Source: Patescibacteria group bacterium
GTDB lineage: Bacteria; Patescibacteriota; Minisyncoccia; Phycocordibacterales; UBA1006
Assembly (NCBI GenBank): GCA_028286885.1
Contig: JAQBQS010000015.1
Coordinates: forward strand, 1-34,700
Direction: 5' to 3'
Length of the DNA: 34,700 nucleotides
Shown: piece by piece, positions 1 to 7,149 of the stretch
How the letters are laid out: each line of letters begins with the position of its first letter
Position numbering within the stretch: the first letter of the stretch is position 1
Translations under genes and position numbers: made by a program
The notes under the pieces: generated by a model
Database searches by the model: none
Seen by the model: only the letters and a program-made list of their open reading frames with translations
What the model was told of the DNA's origin: nothing

Positions 1-3
1 CGC

Positions 4-113
4 GAAAAATTTTTCTCAGGTCGAGAAAAACTATATCCAGAGTATAGGATTGGTCAAAAGAGACAAGATCGCTTGCATTAGCAAGTAATTTTGTCTCTGG
101 TGACCAACACGAG
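4..113. other. Gene-free left edge with two hairpins
   Basis: No gene is seen in the first 190 bases. Two inverted repeats are visible. TTTTTCTC and GAGAAAAA flank a 5-base loop near 10-30. A larger interrupted hairpin spans about 50-113: an outer TTGGTCA/TGACCAA pair, an inner AGAGACAA/TTGTCTCT pair and a terminal CTTGC/GCAAG pair. The second could be a structured RNA or an attenuator of something left of the window. No known RNA family is recognised. Confidence 0.35.
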
Positions 114-192
114 ATGCGACTTAGGCCATAACCCGAACAATCATAAAAAAGAAAGAAAAAGGGCCTCATTGCCAACACAAAAAGCGTGCTTA

Positions 193-753
193 TCAAATGG
201 ATTTCACGCTAATCTTTCCCGCAATAAGGCGCCTGATTTTCTTCCTCTCGTCAATAATCGGCCACCAATCGTAAAGCAGTGCTTCTACCGGACGCCATAA
301 TGCCACCCATCCGATGATAACAAATCCTTCCGAGAAAAACCGCTGGAATATTCCAAGGTATAATCGTTCTGAAGCAATCGACAAAAGCGTAAAAATGATC
401 AAAACACACAATGCGAATGCGAGACTGATGCGGCCGATGCGCAAAACTTCCTTAAGCCTTCGCTCAAGCATTCGAACGTGTTCGTGGAATTCTCGGCGAA
501 TGGATTCCTCGACTTCCAGAGGACTTGTTCCTACGAGGGTCGCACTCGGAATTTCGAGCGACAAATTAACCGGCTTGCTTCCGGTACGGTCGTTCATCTC
601 GTCAATGAGATAATCCACCCAGTCAGGATCGAGCTTTCGAAATGCAATCGGCTCCGGATCGAGAGCGTCAAAAATCTTATCGAGAACTTTGACCTTCAAA
701 TGGATCAGGTGGTTCGTATGGCGAAGATCGGTGACGGGAAGCTGGGTATTCAT
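193..753 (-). CDS. Small two-TM membrane protein, unknown family
   Basis: This 186-residue protein is not recognised. The first 100 residues are hydrophilic and probably cytosolic, ending in a basic, Glu/Arg-rich helix (about 83-106). Two hydrophobic segments follow at about 109-127 and 139-157, then a short basic tail with a tryptophan-rich linker. The start is supported by a -10-like TATGAT at 760-765, only 6 bases before the ATG, suggesting a leaderless message. It is a separate transcription unit, because a hairpin terminator lies between it and the upstream RRM gene. No enzymatic motif is visible; a membrane-anchored structural or signalling role cannot be told apart. Confidence 0.7.
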   Translation of the reverse strand: MNTQLPVTDLRHTNHLIHLKVKVLDKIFDALDPEPIAFRKLDPDWVDYLIDEMNDRTGSKPVNLSLEIPSATLVGTSPLEVEESIRREFHEHVRMLERRLKEVLRIGRISLAFALCVLIIFTLLSIASERLYLGIFQRFFSEGFVIIGWVALWRPVEALLYDWWPIIDERKKIRRLIAGKISVKSI

Positions 754-777
754 GGGAATATCATATCACGAGCAACC

Positions 778-801
778 AAAAAATCCCTCGCGGGATTTTT
801 T
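778..801 (-). terminator. Bidirectional hairpin terminator
   Basis: A 10-bp stem of AAAAAATCCC and GGGATTTTTT encloses a TCGC loop. It ends the RRM gene on the minus strand, just before the promoter of the next minus-strand gene. Confidence 0.8.
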
Positions 802-812
802 GTTCCTGGAAG

Positions 813-1133
813 TTAGTTCCAGTTTCCTCCGCCCTGGTTTGAACCTCCGTTTCCACGGTTGTTGTCAAACGTTCGGCGAGGTCGCTCTCCTTCGGGCATT
901 GCCTCTGAAACTCGGATGTTTCGCCCATCGAGATCTCGCTCGTTGAGGTCTGAGACAGCCTTCGCAGCTTCTTCCGCGTTAGGCATTTCTACGAATCCGA
1001 ATCCTCGTGACTTTCCTGTCATCTTGTCCATGACGACTCGAGCTGACTCGACGGTTCCTACCTGCTCGAAGAATGCTCGCAATGAATCATCAGTTGTGGA
1101 CCATGAAAGGTTGCCGATAAACAATTTTGCCAT
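813..1133 (-). CDS. RRM-domain RNA-binding protein
   Basis: A single RNA-recognition motif protein of 106 residues, the bacterial glycine-rich RNA-binding type known from cyanobacteria and many CPR genomes. RNP2 is LFIGNL at residues 4-9 and RNP1 is KSRGFGFVEM at 41-50, with the aromatic residues that stack on RNA bases. A Gly/Asn/Arg-rich tail runs from about residue 86 and ends in GGGNWN. Family members bind single-stranded RNA and are often cold-induced, so an RNA-chaperone role in the cytoplasm is likely. A TATATA box 5-7 bases before the ATG (about 1139-1146) suggests a leaderless transcript. It is monocistronic and closed by the hairpin at 778-801. Confidence 0.93.
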   Translation of the reverse strand: MAKLFIGNLSWSTTDDSLRAFFEQVGTVESARVVMDKMTGKSRGFGFVEMPNAEEAAKAVSDLNERDLDGRNIRVSEAMPEGERPRRTFDNNRGNGGSNQGGGNWN

Positions 1134-1240
1134 ATGACTATATATACACTTGGTTTCCCAAGAAACTAATTACTAACGTACTACCCTACACCGCGCAAAA
1201 CGAAGCTCGAGAAATACTGCCGCAAGTCTACCATAAGCCG

Positions 1241-1699
1241 TTATTTCTGGCTAGTCCTCCTGGGCAATGGATGCACATGGGCGGCGATTCCGATCCCAAC
1301 GGCGATAATAACCAAATTTTTAAGGATATATTGGCCTTCCATCGTCGGAACAAGAAAACCGTTCCATGCCTCGCGCGGCAAAAGGACAAGAGGCAAAAAC
1401 GTTGTCGCCATGTGAATGAACAAGAGCGGAATGACATAGCGCGTCAGCCTTGGAATTAAAAACATCACGCCGATCAAAACCTCGAAGCATGCAAAGAGAA
1501 TGTAAAAAATATGAAACGGCACGACATAGATGAAGCTCGCATTGAACAAGTCATGCACAAGCGAACTCGCAGGCGAAAGGCCGATGATTTTCAAAATTCC
1601 GAACCAAAAGTAAACCGCAAAAACTGCAAATCGGGCGAACGGAATAAACGCGCGGCGCAGGAAATGGATGATCTCGTGGTCGATTCGAACGGTGTTCAT
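1241..1699 (-). CDS. DoxX-like integral membrane protein
   Basis: A 152-residue protein with four hydrophobic helices, resembling the DoxX/DoxD-like superfamily in length and helix pattern (a short amphipathic N-terminus, then an FGILKI-type first helix). The frame stays open upstream to 1831, but that would run into the tRNA-Ser gene. The start at 1699 is preferred because TATACT (1707-1712) lies 7 bases before it, giving a leaderless mRNA. Members of this superfamily are linked to redox and quinone functions in other bacteria; nothing here fixes a substrate. It sits alone between the RRM gene and the tRNA pair. Confidence 0.75.
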   Translation of the reverse strand: MNTVRIDHEIIHFLRRAFIPFARFAVFAVYFWFGILKIIGLSPASSLVHDLFNASFIYVVPFHIFYILFACFEVLIGVMFLIPRLTRYVIPLLFIHMATTFLPLVLLPREAWNGFLVPTMEGQYILKNLVIIAVGIGIAAHVHPLPRRTSQK

Positions 1700-1706
1700 G
1701 GAGCCA

Positions 1707-1712
1707 AGTATA
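1707..1712 (-). promoter_or_regulatory. -10 box of the DoxX-like gene
   Basis: TATACT on the minus strand, 7 bases before the ATG. It decides the start at 1699 and predicts a leaderless message. Confidence 0.5.
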
Positions 1713-1754
1713 CCATTCCCAAATCGATAAAAAAATGATAGGATGGCGGAACTT

Positions 1755-1839
1755 GGAAGCGTGGCAGAGTGGTCGAATGCACCGGTTTCGAAAACCGGCA
1801 TACCGCAAGGTATCGTGAGTTCGAATCTCACCGCTACCG
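1755..1839 (+). tRNA. tRNA-Ser (CGA)
   Basis: An 85-nt class II tRNA. The anticodon loop is TTCGAAA (anticodon CGA) on a CCGGT/ACCGG stem. It has a long variable arm, a T-loop of TTCGAAT, and discriminator G at 1839. The acceptor arms GGAAGCG and CGCTACC pair except for an A3-A70 mismatch. No CCA is encoded (CAA follows), so a CCA-adding enzyme is required. Confidence 0.93.
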
Positions 1840-1843
1840 CAAC

Positions 1844-1870
1844 AGGGCGCGGGCCTTCGGCCCGCGCCCT
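1844..1870 (+). other. GC-rich hairpin between tRNA-Ser and tRNA-Leu
   Basis: A perfect 12-bp stem (AGGGCGCGGGCC paired with GGCCCGCGCCCT, TTC loop) fills the gap between the two tRNAs. There is no T-run after it, so it is more likely a processing or spacer structure in a shared tRNA transcript than an intrinsic terminator. Confidence 0.6.
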
Positions 1871-1874
1871 ACCC

Positions 1875-1956
1875 GCCCGGGTGGCGAAATTGGTAGACGC
1901 GCTCGCTTCAGGTGCGAGTGGAGCAATCCATGGAGGTTCAAGTCCTCTCTAGGGCA
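1875..1956 (+). tRNA. tRNA-Leu (CAG)
   Basis: An 82-nt class II tRNA. The CTCGC/GCGAG anticodon stem holds loop TTCAGGT, anticodon CAG. It has a long variable arm, T-loop TTCAAGT and discriminator A at 1956. The acceptor stem GCCCGGG/CTAGGGC has one G-A mismatch and one G-U pair. No CCA is encoded. It is probably cotranscribed with tRNA-Ser. Confidence 0.93.
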
Positions 1957-2011
1957 CAACCTAATAATAGAGATTTAGTTTATTCTGAAATAATAATGTA
2001 ATATTTAGTTT

Positions 2012-2560
2012 ATGAAAACGATGACGGGAGTAGAAAGAGAATTGGTAAAACTTGTCGAATATGATCCGCAATGGCCTTTTCTCTTTGAAAAAGAAAAAAC
2101 TTCTTTGAAGGAACTTTTGGGAGACAAGGTTTTAAGCATAGAACATATTGGTAGTACTTCCATTCCTGGGGTTCCCTCGAAGCCGATTCTTGATATCGAC
2201 ATCGCGATTTCTTCCCTAAATGATGCCGAATATTTTATCGACAAACTTCCTCTTATCGGATACAAGTATCTCGATCAAACGGACAAGTGGGTTGAGACTC
2301 CTCGTTACAAAAAGAGAAGATTTTTTGTAAAAGAAACTGAGGGCAAAACGACACACCATCTCAAGATTGTTGAAATTTCAGACCAGGAATCTTGGGGCGA
2401 CCAAATTCTTTTTAGGGATTATTTGCGAACTCACCAAGATGCACGAGAATCCTATATTGAATTGAAACGAAGTCTTGCAGATCAATACGAACATGATCGG
2501 AAATCATATACTGCAAGCAAGGTCGCTTTTATTCAAGAGATTCTTAACAAGGCAAAATAA
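2012..2560 (+). CDS. GrpB family protein (nucleotidyltransferase fold)
   Basis: This 182-residue protein matches the GrpB/UPF0157 family, which has a nucleotidyltransferase-like fold. It carries the signature HIGSTSIPG at 45-53 followed by KPILDID (57-63), where the Asp residues correspond to the metal-binding positions. Length is typical. The biochemical role of the family is not established; members occur as free proteins or fused to other enzymes. The gene is monocistronic, starts a short way after tRNA-Leu and is closed by a strong hairpin. A second ATG three codons downstream is possible. No ribosome binding site is visible. Confidence 0.9.
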   Translation: MKTMTGVERELVKLVEYDPQWPFLFEKEKTSLKELLGDKVLSIEHIGSTSIPGVPSKPILDIDIAISSLNDAEYFIDKLPLIGYKYLDQTDKWVETPRYKKRRFFVKETEGKTTHHLKIVEISDQESWGDQILFRDYLRTHQDARESYIELKRSLADQYEHDRKSYTASKVAFIQEILNKAK

Positions 2561-2586
2561 AAAAGGCTTCCAGTGGGAAGCCTTTT
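2561..2586 (+). terminator. Bidirectional terminator after the GrpB gene
   Basis: AAAAGGCTTCC pairs with GGAAGCCTTTT around an AGTG loop. It also lies just beyond the 3' end of the convergent minus-strand gene and can serve both. Confidence 0.85.
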
Positions 2587-2607
2587 GCGTTTCTTGTTCT
2601 CTTTGCC

Positions 2608-2994
2608 TTAGGCCGCCTTTAGATCATTGCCATCGGCATCGCACGATTCGATGCAGAGAGGAGCAAGCTCCATATTGTAGTGACGCACTGTTGCGCAACA
2701 ACTACAGTTGTAGGTAAATATCGTCTTACCTCTTACTTCCCTTGAGGACGTGGCGCCGGCAAGACTGACGATGCTTTTGCAGCCGGAGCAGAAAAGACTG
2801 AAAGACATTTCTTCTCTTTCGCGTATGACCTCTTCTATCTTTTCTCCTTTCTTGAAGGCGACTGTCTCTATTTCCTGCGCTGAATACTTGCTCCAGGTTC
2901 CGTTGATTTTTATGAAGTAGTCAGTATCGAAAAATTCACGGAACCACTGCTTTGAAAAGAGAAAATTCTTGATGGTTTGTTTTTTGATGTACAT
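2608..2994 (-). CDS. Small Cys-rich protein, possible zinc binder
   Basis: A 128-residue protein, family not recognised. The N-terminal half (1-60) is basic and hydrophilic. The C-terminal half has FCSGCK (Cys69, Cys72) and NCSCC (Cys97, Cys99, Cys100), with more cysteines at 114 and 118. The CxxC pairs suggest a zinc ribbon. It has a well-formed promoter (TTGACT at 3067-3072, 17-base spacer, TATTAT at 3044-3049) and an A-rich leader of about 40 bases without a Shine-Dalgarno sequence. It is monocistronic. A nucleic-acid-binding role would fit but is only inference. Confidence 0.75.
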   Translation of the reverse strand: MYIKKQTIKNFLFSKQWFREFFDTDYFIKINGTWSKYSAQEIETVAFKKGEKIEEVIREREEMSFSLFCSGCKSIVSLAGATSSREVRGKTIFTYNCSCCATVRHYNMELAPLCIESCDADGNDLKAA

Positions 2995-3043
2995 AACGGT
3001 TGTTTTTTTGTTTATTAATTTATTTAAGATCTTTTACTGTATC

Positions 3044-3072
3044 ATAATAGCACAATTATATTAATAAGTCAA
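3044..3072 (-). promoter_or_regulatory. Promoter of the Cys-rich protein gene
   Basis: -35 TTGACT (3067-3072) and -10 TATTAT (3044-3049) with a 17-base spacer. The -35 abuts the csaA terminator hairpin, so terminator and next promoter are packed with no gap. Confidence 0.7.
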
Positions 3073-3108
3073 GTTATAAAAACCCTTCATTACAAGGGTT
3101 TTTATAAC
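3073..3108 (-). terminator. Terminator of the lemA-htpX-csaA operon
   Basis: GTTATAAAAACCCTT and its exact complement form a 15-bp stem with a CATTAC loop, 4 bases after the csaA stop codon. Confidence 0.85.
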
Positions 3109-3111
3109 TAT

Positions 3112-3447
3112 TTAATAAAGTCTCTCGCCATTAGGAACATCCCTGTCAACAGTGGCAATAACAATATCGCCATTCTCGTCTGCAAATCCTGTCGTCAGGC
3201 ATTCTGACATGAACTTGCCAACTTGCTTGATAGGAAAATTCACGACTGCGATTACTTGTTTCCCTACTAAATCCTCCTTGGTGTAGTGCTTGGTAATCTG
3301 CGAACTAGATTTCTTGATTCCATATGGACCGAAATCAATCGTCAATTTATACGCGGGCTTTTTCGCCTCTGGAAAATCCTCGACGCTGATAATTGTGCCG
3401 ACGCGCATTTCTACTTTTTCAAAATCATTCCATGCTATGTGCTCCAT
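3112..3447 (-). CDS. csaA: CsaA-like tRNA-binding domain protein
   Basis: At 111 residues this is the normal size of CsaA, a dimeric OB-fold protein related to the tRNA-binding domain of MetRS and Trbp111. Matching features are [22 protein letters not shown] near residues 14-35 (split: MRVGTI, then EAKKPAYKL), [10 protein letters not shown] at 43-52 and the conserved end [16 protein letters not shown]. CsaA has been described as a chaperone that aids protein export in Bacillus; tRNA binding is the structural expectation. It begins 4 bases after htpX ends, so it is the last gene of that operon, which fits a role in envelope protein quality control. Confidence 0.9.
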   Translation of the reverse strand: MEHIAWNDFEKVEMRVGTIISVEDFPEAKKPAYKLTIDFGPYGIKKSSSQITKHYTKEDLVGKQVIAVVNFPIKQVGKFMSECLTTGFADENGDIVIATVDRDVPNGERLY

Positions 3448-3451
3448 ATTT

Positions 3452-4345
3452 TTATTGATTGCCTAGTAATGCCTTCACGCGGTCATCCGTGGGGGGATGC
3501 GTCGCGAAGAGGCTTGAAAGGAATTTGGAACTCGGTCCGAACGGATTCGCGATAAACAAGTGCGCAGTCGCAGTGGACGGATGAAGCATCGGACGATTAT
3601 AATTTTCAATTTTTTTCAAAGCCGAAACAAGACCTTCGGGATATCTCGTGAGCAATGCGCCGGCCGCATCGGCAAGAAATTCTCGCTTGCGCGAAATAGC
3701 GAGCTGGATAATTGTCGCAACAATGGGTGCAAGAATAACGCCGACAATTCCGAGAACCAGAAAGATAACATTCCCGTTGCCTTCTCGGTCATTTCCCCGT
3801 CCCCCGCCAAACGCCATGCTCCGCAGGAAAAAGTTTGAAGCGAGCGCAATCAAACCAACAAGAACCACCACAACTGTCGAGAGCAAGATGTCGCGATTGC
3901 CGATATGCGACAATTCGTGCGCAATCACGCCTTCGAGTTCGTTGCGATCCATCATGCCGAGGAGTCCCGTCGTCACCGCAACTGCCGCGTGCTCCTTGTC
4001 ACGGCCCGTTGCGAAAGCATTCGGCGCCGGATCGCTTATCACGTACACGCGCGGCTTCGGAAGCCCTGCTGTGATAGCAAGATTTTCGACAACGTTGTGC
4101 AGATCGCGGAATTGGATTGGATCAGCTGGAACCGCCCGCGCTGATGACAACGCGATCGAATCAGAATTCCAGTACGCGACAATGTTCATGACAAACGCGA
4201 CGACTGCGAACACAACAAGTATTGCAACGTTGTTATATAAATACGAAAACGCGAACCCGATCCCTACAAGCACGATGAAAAACGAGGACATGAGGATCCA
4301 CGTTTTCGTGACGTTTGAAGATTGCTGGGTGTAGAGCGTTGCCAT
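3452..4345 (-). CDS. htpX: HtpX, M48 membrane metalloprotease
   Basis: A 297-residue zinc metalloprotease of family M48B that degrades misfolded membrane proteins. Membrane helices lie at about 16-36, 40-58, 154-173 and 192-216. The zinc site is HELSH at 143-147, with the third ligand Glu222 in the REFLAD motif, and the active domain faces the cytoplasm. Length and order match the family. The gene follows the slipin gene by 7 bases and precedes csaA by 4, so it is the third gene of a lemA-slipin-htpX-csaA operon. LemA and HtpX are neighbours in many bacteria. All catalytic residues are present. Confidence 0.97.
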   Translation of the reverse strand: MATLYTQQSSNVTKTWILMSSFFIVLVGIGFAFSYLYNNVAILVVFAVVAFVMNIVAYWNSDSIALSSARAVPADPIQFRDLHNVVENLAITAGLPKPRVYVISDPAPNAFATGRDKEHAAVAVTTGLLGMMDRNELEGVIAHELSHIGNRDILLSTVVVVLVGLIALASNFFLRSMAFGGGRGNDREGNGNVIFLVLGIVGVILAPIVATIIQLAISRKREFLADAAGALLTRYPEGLVSALKKIENYNRPMLHPSTATAHLFIANPFGPSSKFLSSLFATHPPTDDRVKALLGNQ

Positions 4346-4352
4346 TTTATAA

Positions 4353-5108
4353 TTACGAATCCGCCTTCATCATTTTGATCGCCTCCTGAACGGTCGTCAT
4401 GAACTGTGCGGGGAAAATGATCGTCGAATTCTTCTCGACACTGATCTCGGCCATGGTCTGGAGCGTTCGGAGCTGGAGGGCCACAGGATGCGCAGCCATC
4501 ACGTCGGCTGCTTCCCCTAATTTCTGAGCAGCCTGCATTTCCCCTTCGGCAGCGACGATCTTGGCGCGACGCTCGCGCTCGGCCTCGGCTTCCTTGGCCA
4601 TTGCGCGCTGCATGTTTTCAGGAAGAGTGATGTCCTTGATCTCAACCGCGGTAACCTCTGCACCCCATGGTTCGGTGTGCGCATCGATCACATTCTTGAT
4701 CTGCGTGTTGATATCGGCTGTCTGCGACAGCAGCTGGTCGAGGCTAAACTGCCCGATGATGTTTCGGACGGTCGTCTGGCTGATCTGATTGACCGCCTTG
4801 TAGACGTCTTCGATCGCGATGATAGATTTTTGCGGGTCGACGATGTGGTAGTACGCAACCGCCGCGATGTCGATCGAAACGTTGTCTTTGGTGATGATTT
4901 TCTGCGACGGAATATCCATCGTAACCGTGCGAAGCGTCACGCGGACCATCTTTTCAAAAAGAGGAATGACAAGAATGAGTCCCGGACCGCGTACGGCCGT
5001 TACTTTTCCAAGAAGGAAAATAACGCCTCGCTCGTACTCCTTCAAAACCCTAATCGCGCTTGCGAGGAGGATAAGGGCAATGCAGATGACAATAATAGCG
5101 ATGATCAT
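4353..5108 (-). CDS. SPFH-domain protein, slipin/stomatin type
   Basis: A 251-residue stomatin-like protein. One N-terminal membrane helix (about 3-20) is followed by the SPFH/band-7 domain, recognised by YERGVIFLLGK, GPGLILVIP and the KDNVSIDIAAVAYY segment, then an alanine/glutamate-rich coiled coil (about 160-205) and a C-terminal helix with TIIFPAQF. Members form large membrane-bound rings that organise membranes and regulate proteases. Their usual partner is an NfeD-type protein; here the partner position is taken by HtpX and LemA, suggesting a local membrane-proteolysis module. It is the second gene of the operon. Confidence 0.93.
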   Translation of the reverse strand: MIIAIIVICIALILLASAIRVLKEYERGVIFLLGKVTAVRGPGLILVIPLFEKMVRVTLRTVTMDIPSQKIITKDNVSIDIAAVAYYHIVDPQKSIIAIEDVYKAVNQISQTTVRNIIGQFSLDQLLSQTADINTQIKNVIDAHTEPWGAEVTAVEIKDITLPENMQRAMAKEAEAERERRAKIVAAEGEMQAAQKLGEAADVMAAHPVALQLRTLQTMAEISVEKNSTIIFPAQFMTTVQEAIKMMKADS

Positions 5109-5126
5109 AAATAGTGGAGTTAAAAA

Positions 5127-5693
5127 CTAAAACTTAACTTCTACCGGATTCTTGGCAGCGTCGTCAGCTCCCAGTTGGAAGAAATCCTTCGAAACGAAGT
5201 GGAACATGTTCGCAATGATATTTGACGGAAACCGCGTGAGCATCGTGTTGTAATCGCGGACGTTCGAGTTGTAGAAGCGTCGCGCAGCCTGAATCTTGTT
5301 TTCGGTATCCGAAAGCTCTGTCTGAAGCGACAGAAAATTCTGATTCGCTTTCAAATCCGGATAGTTTTCCGACAATGCGAAAATTGATTTGAGCGCGCCG
5401 GAAAGCTGATTCTCGGCAACCCCCTTCTCGGCAAGAGTCGTTGCCGTCCCAGATTGCATTGCAGAATTGCGGGCAGCAATCACCGCCTCGAGCGTTCCTG
5501 ATTCGTGTGATGCGTATCCTTTAACAGTATTCACCAGGTTCGGAATGAGGTCGTAGCGGCGCTTGAGCTGTACGTCAATGTCGGCCAACGCTTCGTCGGC
5601 ACGGTTCTTGAACGTGATAAATCGGTTATAGGCCGCGATCGCCCAGATGACGAGGAGAGCGACGATTGCGATGATGATCCAGAGTGCTGTCAT
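5127..5693 (-). CDS. lemA: LemA family protein
   Basis: A 188-residue LemA protein: one N-terminal membrane helix (about 4-22), YNRFITFKNRADEALADIDV, the hallmark LKRRYDLIPNLVNTVKGYA (44-62), then a long helical bundle containing ENYPDLKANQNF. The N-terminus out, helical domain topology is inferred from the family. LemA is widely found next to HtpX; its molecular function is unclear. It is the first gene of the operon. A TATAAT box at 5739-5744 gives a leader of about 40 bases without a Shine-Dalgarno sequence. Confidence 0.96.
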   Translation of the reverse strand: MTALWIIIAIVALLVIWAIAAYNRFITFKNRADEALADIDVQLKRRYDLIPNLVNTVKGYASHESGTLEAVIAARNSAMQSGTATTLAEKGVAENQLSGALKSIFALSENYPDLKANQNFLSLQTELSDTENKIQAARRFYNSNVRDYNTMLTRFPSNIIANMFHFVSKDFFQLGADDAAKNPVEVKF

Positions 5694-5738
5694 AAAAATA
5701 GAAAGTTAAGATAAATTAGAGGCTTTTGACCTGGAACT

Positions 5739-5764
5739 ATTATAGCATAGTGGATTCTTGACAA
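5739..5764 (-). promoter_or_regulatory. lemA operon promoter
   Basis: A strong -10 TATAAT (5739-5744). The best -35 TTGTCA (5759-5764) is only 14 bases away and overlaps the -35 of the divergent plus-strand promoter, so both may compete for polymerase or share a regulator. Confidence 0.55.
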
Positions 5765-5785
5765 GAAGACAGGGAGATGTATAAT
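5755..5785 (+). promoter_or_regulatory. Cassette promoter 1 with palindromic -35
   Basis: -35 TTGACA (5758-5763), 16-base spacer, -10 TATAAT (5780-5785). The -35 is embedded in the palindrome TTCTTGACAAGAA (5755-5767). Nearly the same promoter recurs at 6291 and 6731. Confidence 0.85.
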
Positions 5786-5808
5786 AATGAAAACAAAAAC
5801 AACTTCAT

Positions 5809-6249
5809 ATGAATATACTGCTCTTTGCTTTCTGCGGATTAAACATTCCGTGGTGGAGCCTCATAATCGCTTTTTTTGCAATAATAATTTTCTTCGCATC
5901 AATCAACAGAAACGTAGAGCCGGCGAGCATATCCGACCTTTCTGTATTATTTAAGATACTCAGAATCGACGAACGAAGAGGGCTTGTTACGGTTGGAACG
6001 ACAGCTGGGATGGATTATTGGTTTGCAATAGGCCGCTGCCCGATAGAAACGGAACAAGAGTTATTTTTTCCAATCGAGCAATTCCCCCTTTCTGCAATCA
6101 AGATAAACTACTGGTTTATGGTAACCAAAGTGAAAAAACGGATTGAATTCCAAAGATACGATTGGAATTATATAAAATCAGAATGGTTCAAAGAAGGCGA
6201 ACCTATTTATCACCTGCCCGTACTCATCACCAAAGAAATTCCTACTTGA
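5809..6249 (+). CDS. Membrane-anchored small protein, unknown family
   Basis: A 146-residue protein, family not recognised. A hydrophobic N-terminus (about 1-31, including a membrane helix at 14-31) is followed by a soluble domain rich in aromatic residues and beta-type patterns. No catalytic motif is seen. It is the first of three single-gene cassettes that share promoter, A-rich leader and terminator type, although its protein sequence is not obviously related to the other two. The leader contains no Shine-Dalgarno motif. Confidence 0.7.
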   Translation: MNILLFAFCGLNIPWWSLIIAFFAIIIFFASINRNVEPASISDLSVLFKILRIDERRGLVTVGTTAGMDYWFAIGRCPIETEQELFFPIEQFPLSAIKINYWFMVTKVKKRIEFQRYDWNYIKSEWFKEGEPIYHLPVLITKEIPT

Positions 6250-6253
6250 GCAC

Positions 6254-6279
6254 AAAAGCAGCCTCCCGGCTGCTTTTTT
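6254..6279 (+). terminator. Terminator of cassette 1
   Basis: AAAAGCAGCC pairs with GGCTGCTTTT (TCCC loop), followed by Ts. The next promoter starts about 12 bases later. Confidence 0.85.
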
Positions 6280-6290
6280 CTGGGATTCGA

Positions 6291-6321
6291 TTCTTGACAA
6301 GAAGGCAATAAAATGTATAAT
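6291..6321 (+). promoter_or_regulatory. Cassette promoter 2
   Basis: TTGACA (6294-6299), 16-base spacer, TATAAT (6316-6321), with the same TTCTTGACAAGAA palindrome as cassette 1. Confidence 0.85.
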
Positions 6322-6344
6322 AGTCGAAATCAAAAACAAAACAA

Positions 6345-6686
6345 ATGTCAAAGAAAATACCTAATTACGAAGCCATTCTTTCCCGCCACATCAAATTGGC
6401 CCGCAAGGAAACCAGGAAAAAAATCACTGAATATGCCAAGGATCTGCGCGAAAAGCTCAAAACGCTGCTTGCGTCGCAAGACCACCTCACATTTACCAGG
6501 ATAAGCGTTTCGAAGAAAAAGCATGGCGAAGCTGACTTCGGAATCCGGGACAAGAAGAACGCCCTCCTGATATTGATAAGCCTCTCAAATGGCAAGATTA
6601 GCGTGACAAAATCCCTGACTTCAAAGGAAGAAGTGTTTAGCAACAAAAAAGACGCCTTTGCCTGTATTAAAAAATGTTTCAAGTAA
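6345..6686 (+). CDS. Small basic protein, paralog of the frameshifted neighbour
   Basis: A 113-residue, lysine-rich protein of unknown family. The N-terminal third is a charged helix (IPNYEAI, then repeated Lys/Arg/Glu). The rest looks like a small alpha/beta domain ending in FACIKKCFK. It shares the IPNYxxI start and the C-terminal CIKK segment with the broken gene immediately downstream, so the two are tandem paralogs. The leader is short, A-rich and lacks a Shine-Dalgarno motif. The cytoplasm is the likely location, as no signal or membrane segment is visible. Confidence 0.72.
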   Translation: MSKKIPNYEAILSRHIKLARKETRKKITEYAKDLREKLKTLLASQDHLTFTRISVSKKKHGEADFGIRDKKNALLILISLSNGKISVTKSLTSKEEVFSNKKDAFACIKKCFK

Positions 6687-6693
6687 ACCAAAA

Positions 6694-6718
6694 GGCAGCC
6701 TTCTCAGGCTGCTTTTTT
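6694..6718 (+). terminator. Terminator of cassette 2
   Basis: GCAGCC (6695-6700) and GGCTGC (6707-6712) with flanking A and T runs; same design as cassettes 1 and 3. Confidence 0.8.
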
Positions 6719-6730
6719 CTTGGGAATGGA

Positions 6731-6761
6731 TTCTTGACAGGAAGGTAGTGAAATGTATAAT
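6731..6761 (+). promoter_or_regulatory. Cassette promoter 3
   Basis: TTGACA (6734-6739), 16-base spacer, TATAAT (6756-6761). One base differs in the palindrome (TTCTTGACAGGAA). Confidence 0.82.
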
Positions 6762-6785
6762 GATGGAAACGAAAACAACTTAATC

Positions 6786-7138
6786 ATGACAACAAGAATT
6801 CCCAATTACCAAACAATCAACGACAAGCACACGAAAGCGATGCGGGAAGAATTTGAATCAAGGACTCTGAAATATTTAAGGGAACTGCAAGGAAAAATAA
6901 AAAAAAATTTTCCAAAGAAGACATGATATCTTTCAGTGGGATTCGATTTTCTGGTAAGGATTTGAGCATTCCAGCCTTCAATATCGAGAGAGATGACCAT
7001 TCCTTCATTTACGTTCGCATAGAACACGGTATAATTTATCTCCAAGTATCCGGATATCAGTTGAAAGAACAACACACTTCCGTTAAAAAAGTTCTATCCT
7101 GCATCAAAAAATGGAACAAACTAAAAACAGCTCACTGA
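6786..7138 (+). pseudogene. Frameshifted paralog of the 6345-6686 protein
   Basis: The ATG at 6786 opens a 46-codon frame (start MTTRIPNYQTI) that ends at a TGA (6924-6926). The -1 frame then continues to 7138 with a paralog-like C-terminus ending in KKVLSCIKKWNK. The switch falls on a run of nine A (about 6899-6907). One extra A, or a -1 slip there, would join the two parts into a protein of about 117 residues, close to the 113 of its paralog. It may be a pseudogene, an assembly error at the homopolymer, or a gene that uses polymerase or ribosome slippage on the A run. Promoter and terminator are intact. Confidence 0.7.
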
Positions 7139-7149
7139 GCTGCTTTTTT
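7128..7149 (+). terminator. Terminator of cassette 3
   Basis: CAGCTC/GAGCTG stem followed by TTTTTT after an upstream A run. The stop codon of the shifted frame lies inside the hairpin. It may also serve the convergent secF. Confidence 0.8.

Noticed and set aside
1241-1831. The longer start for the DoxX-like gene
   Set aside because: It would run into tRNA-Ser and encode a non-hydrophobic, unlikely N-terminus; a -10 box supports 1699.
1844-1870. An intrinsic terminator between tRNA-Ser and tRNA-Leu
   Set aside because: The stem is strong but no T run follows on either strand, so it is listed as a spacer hairpin.
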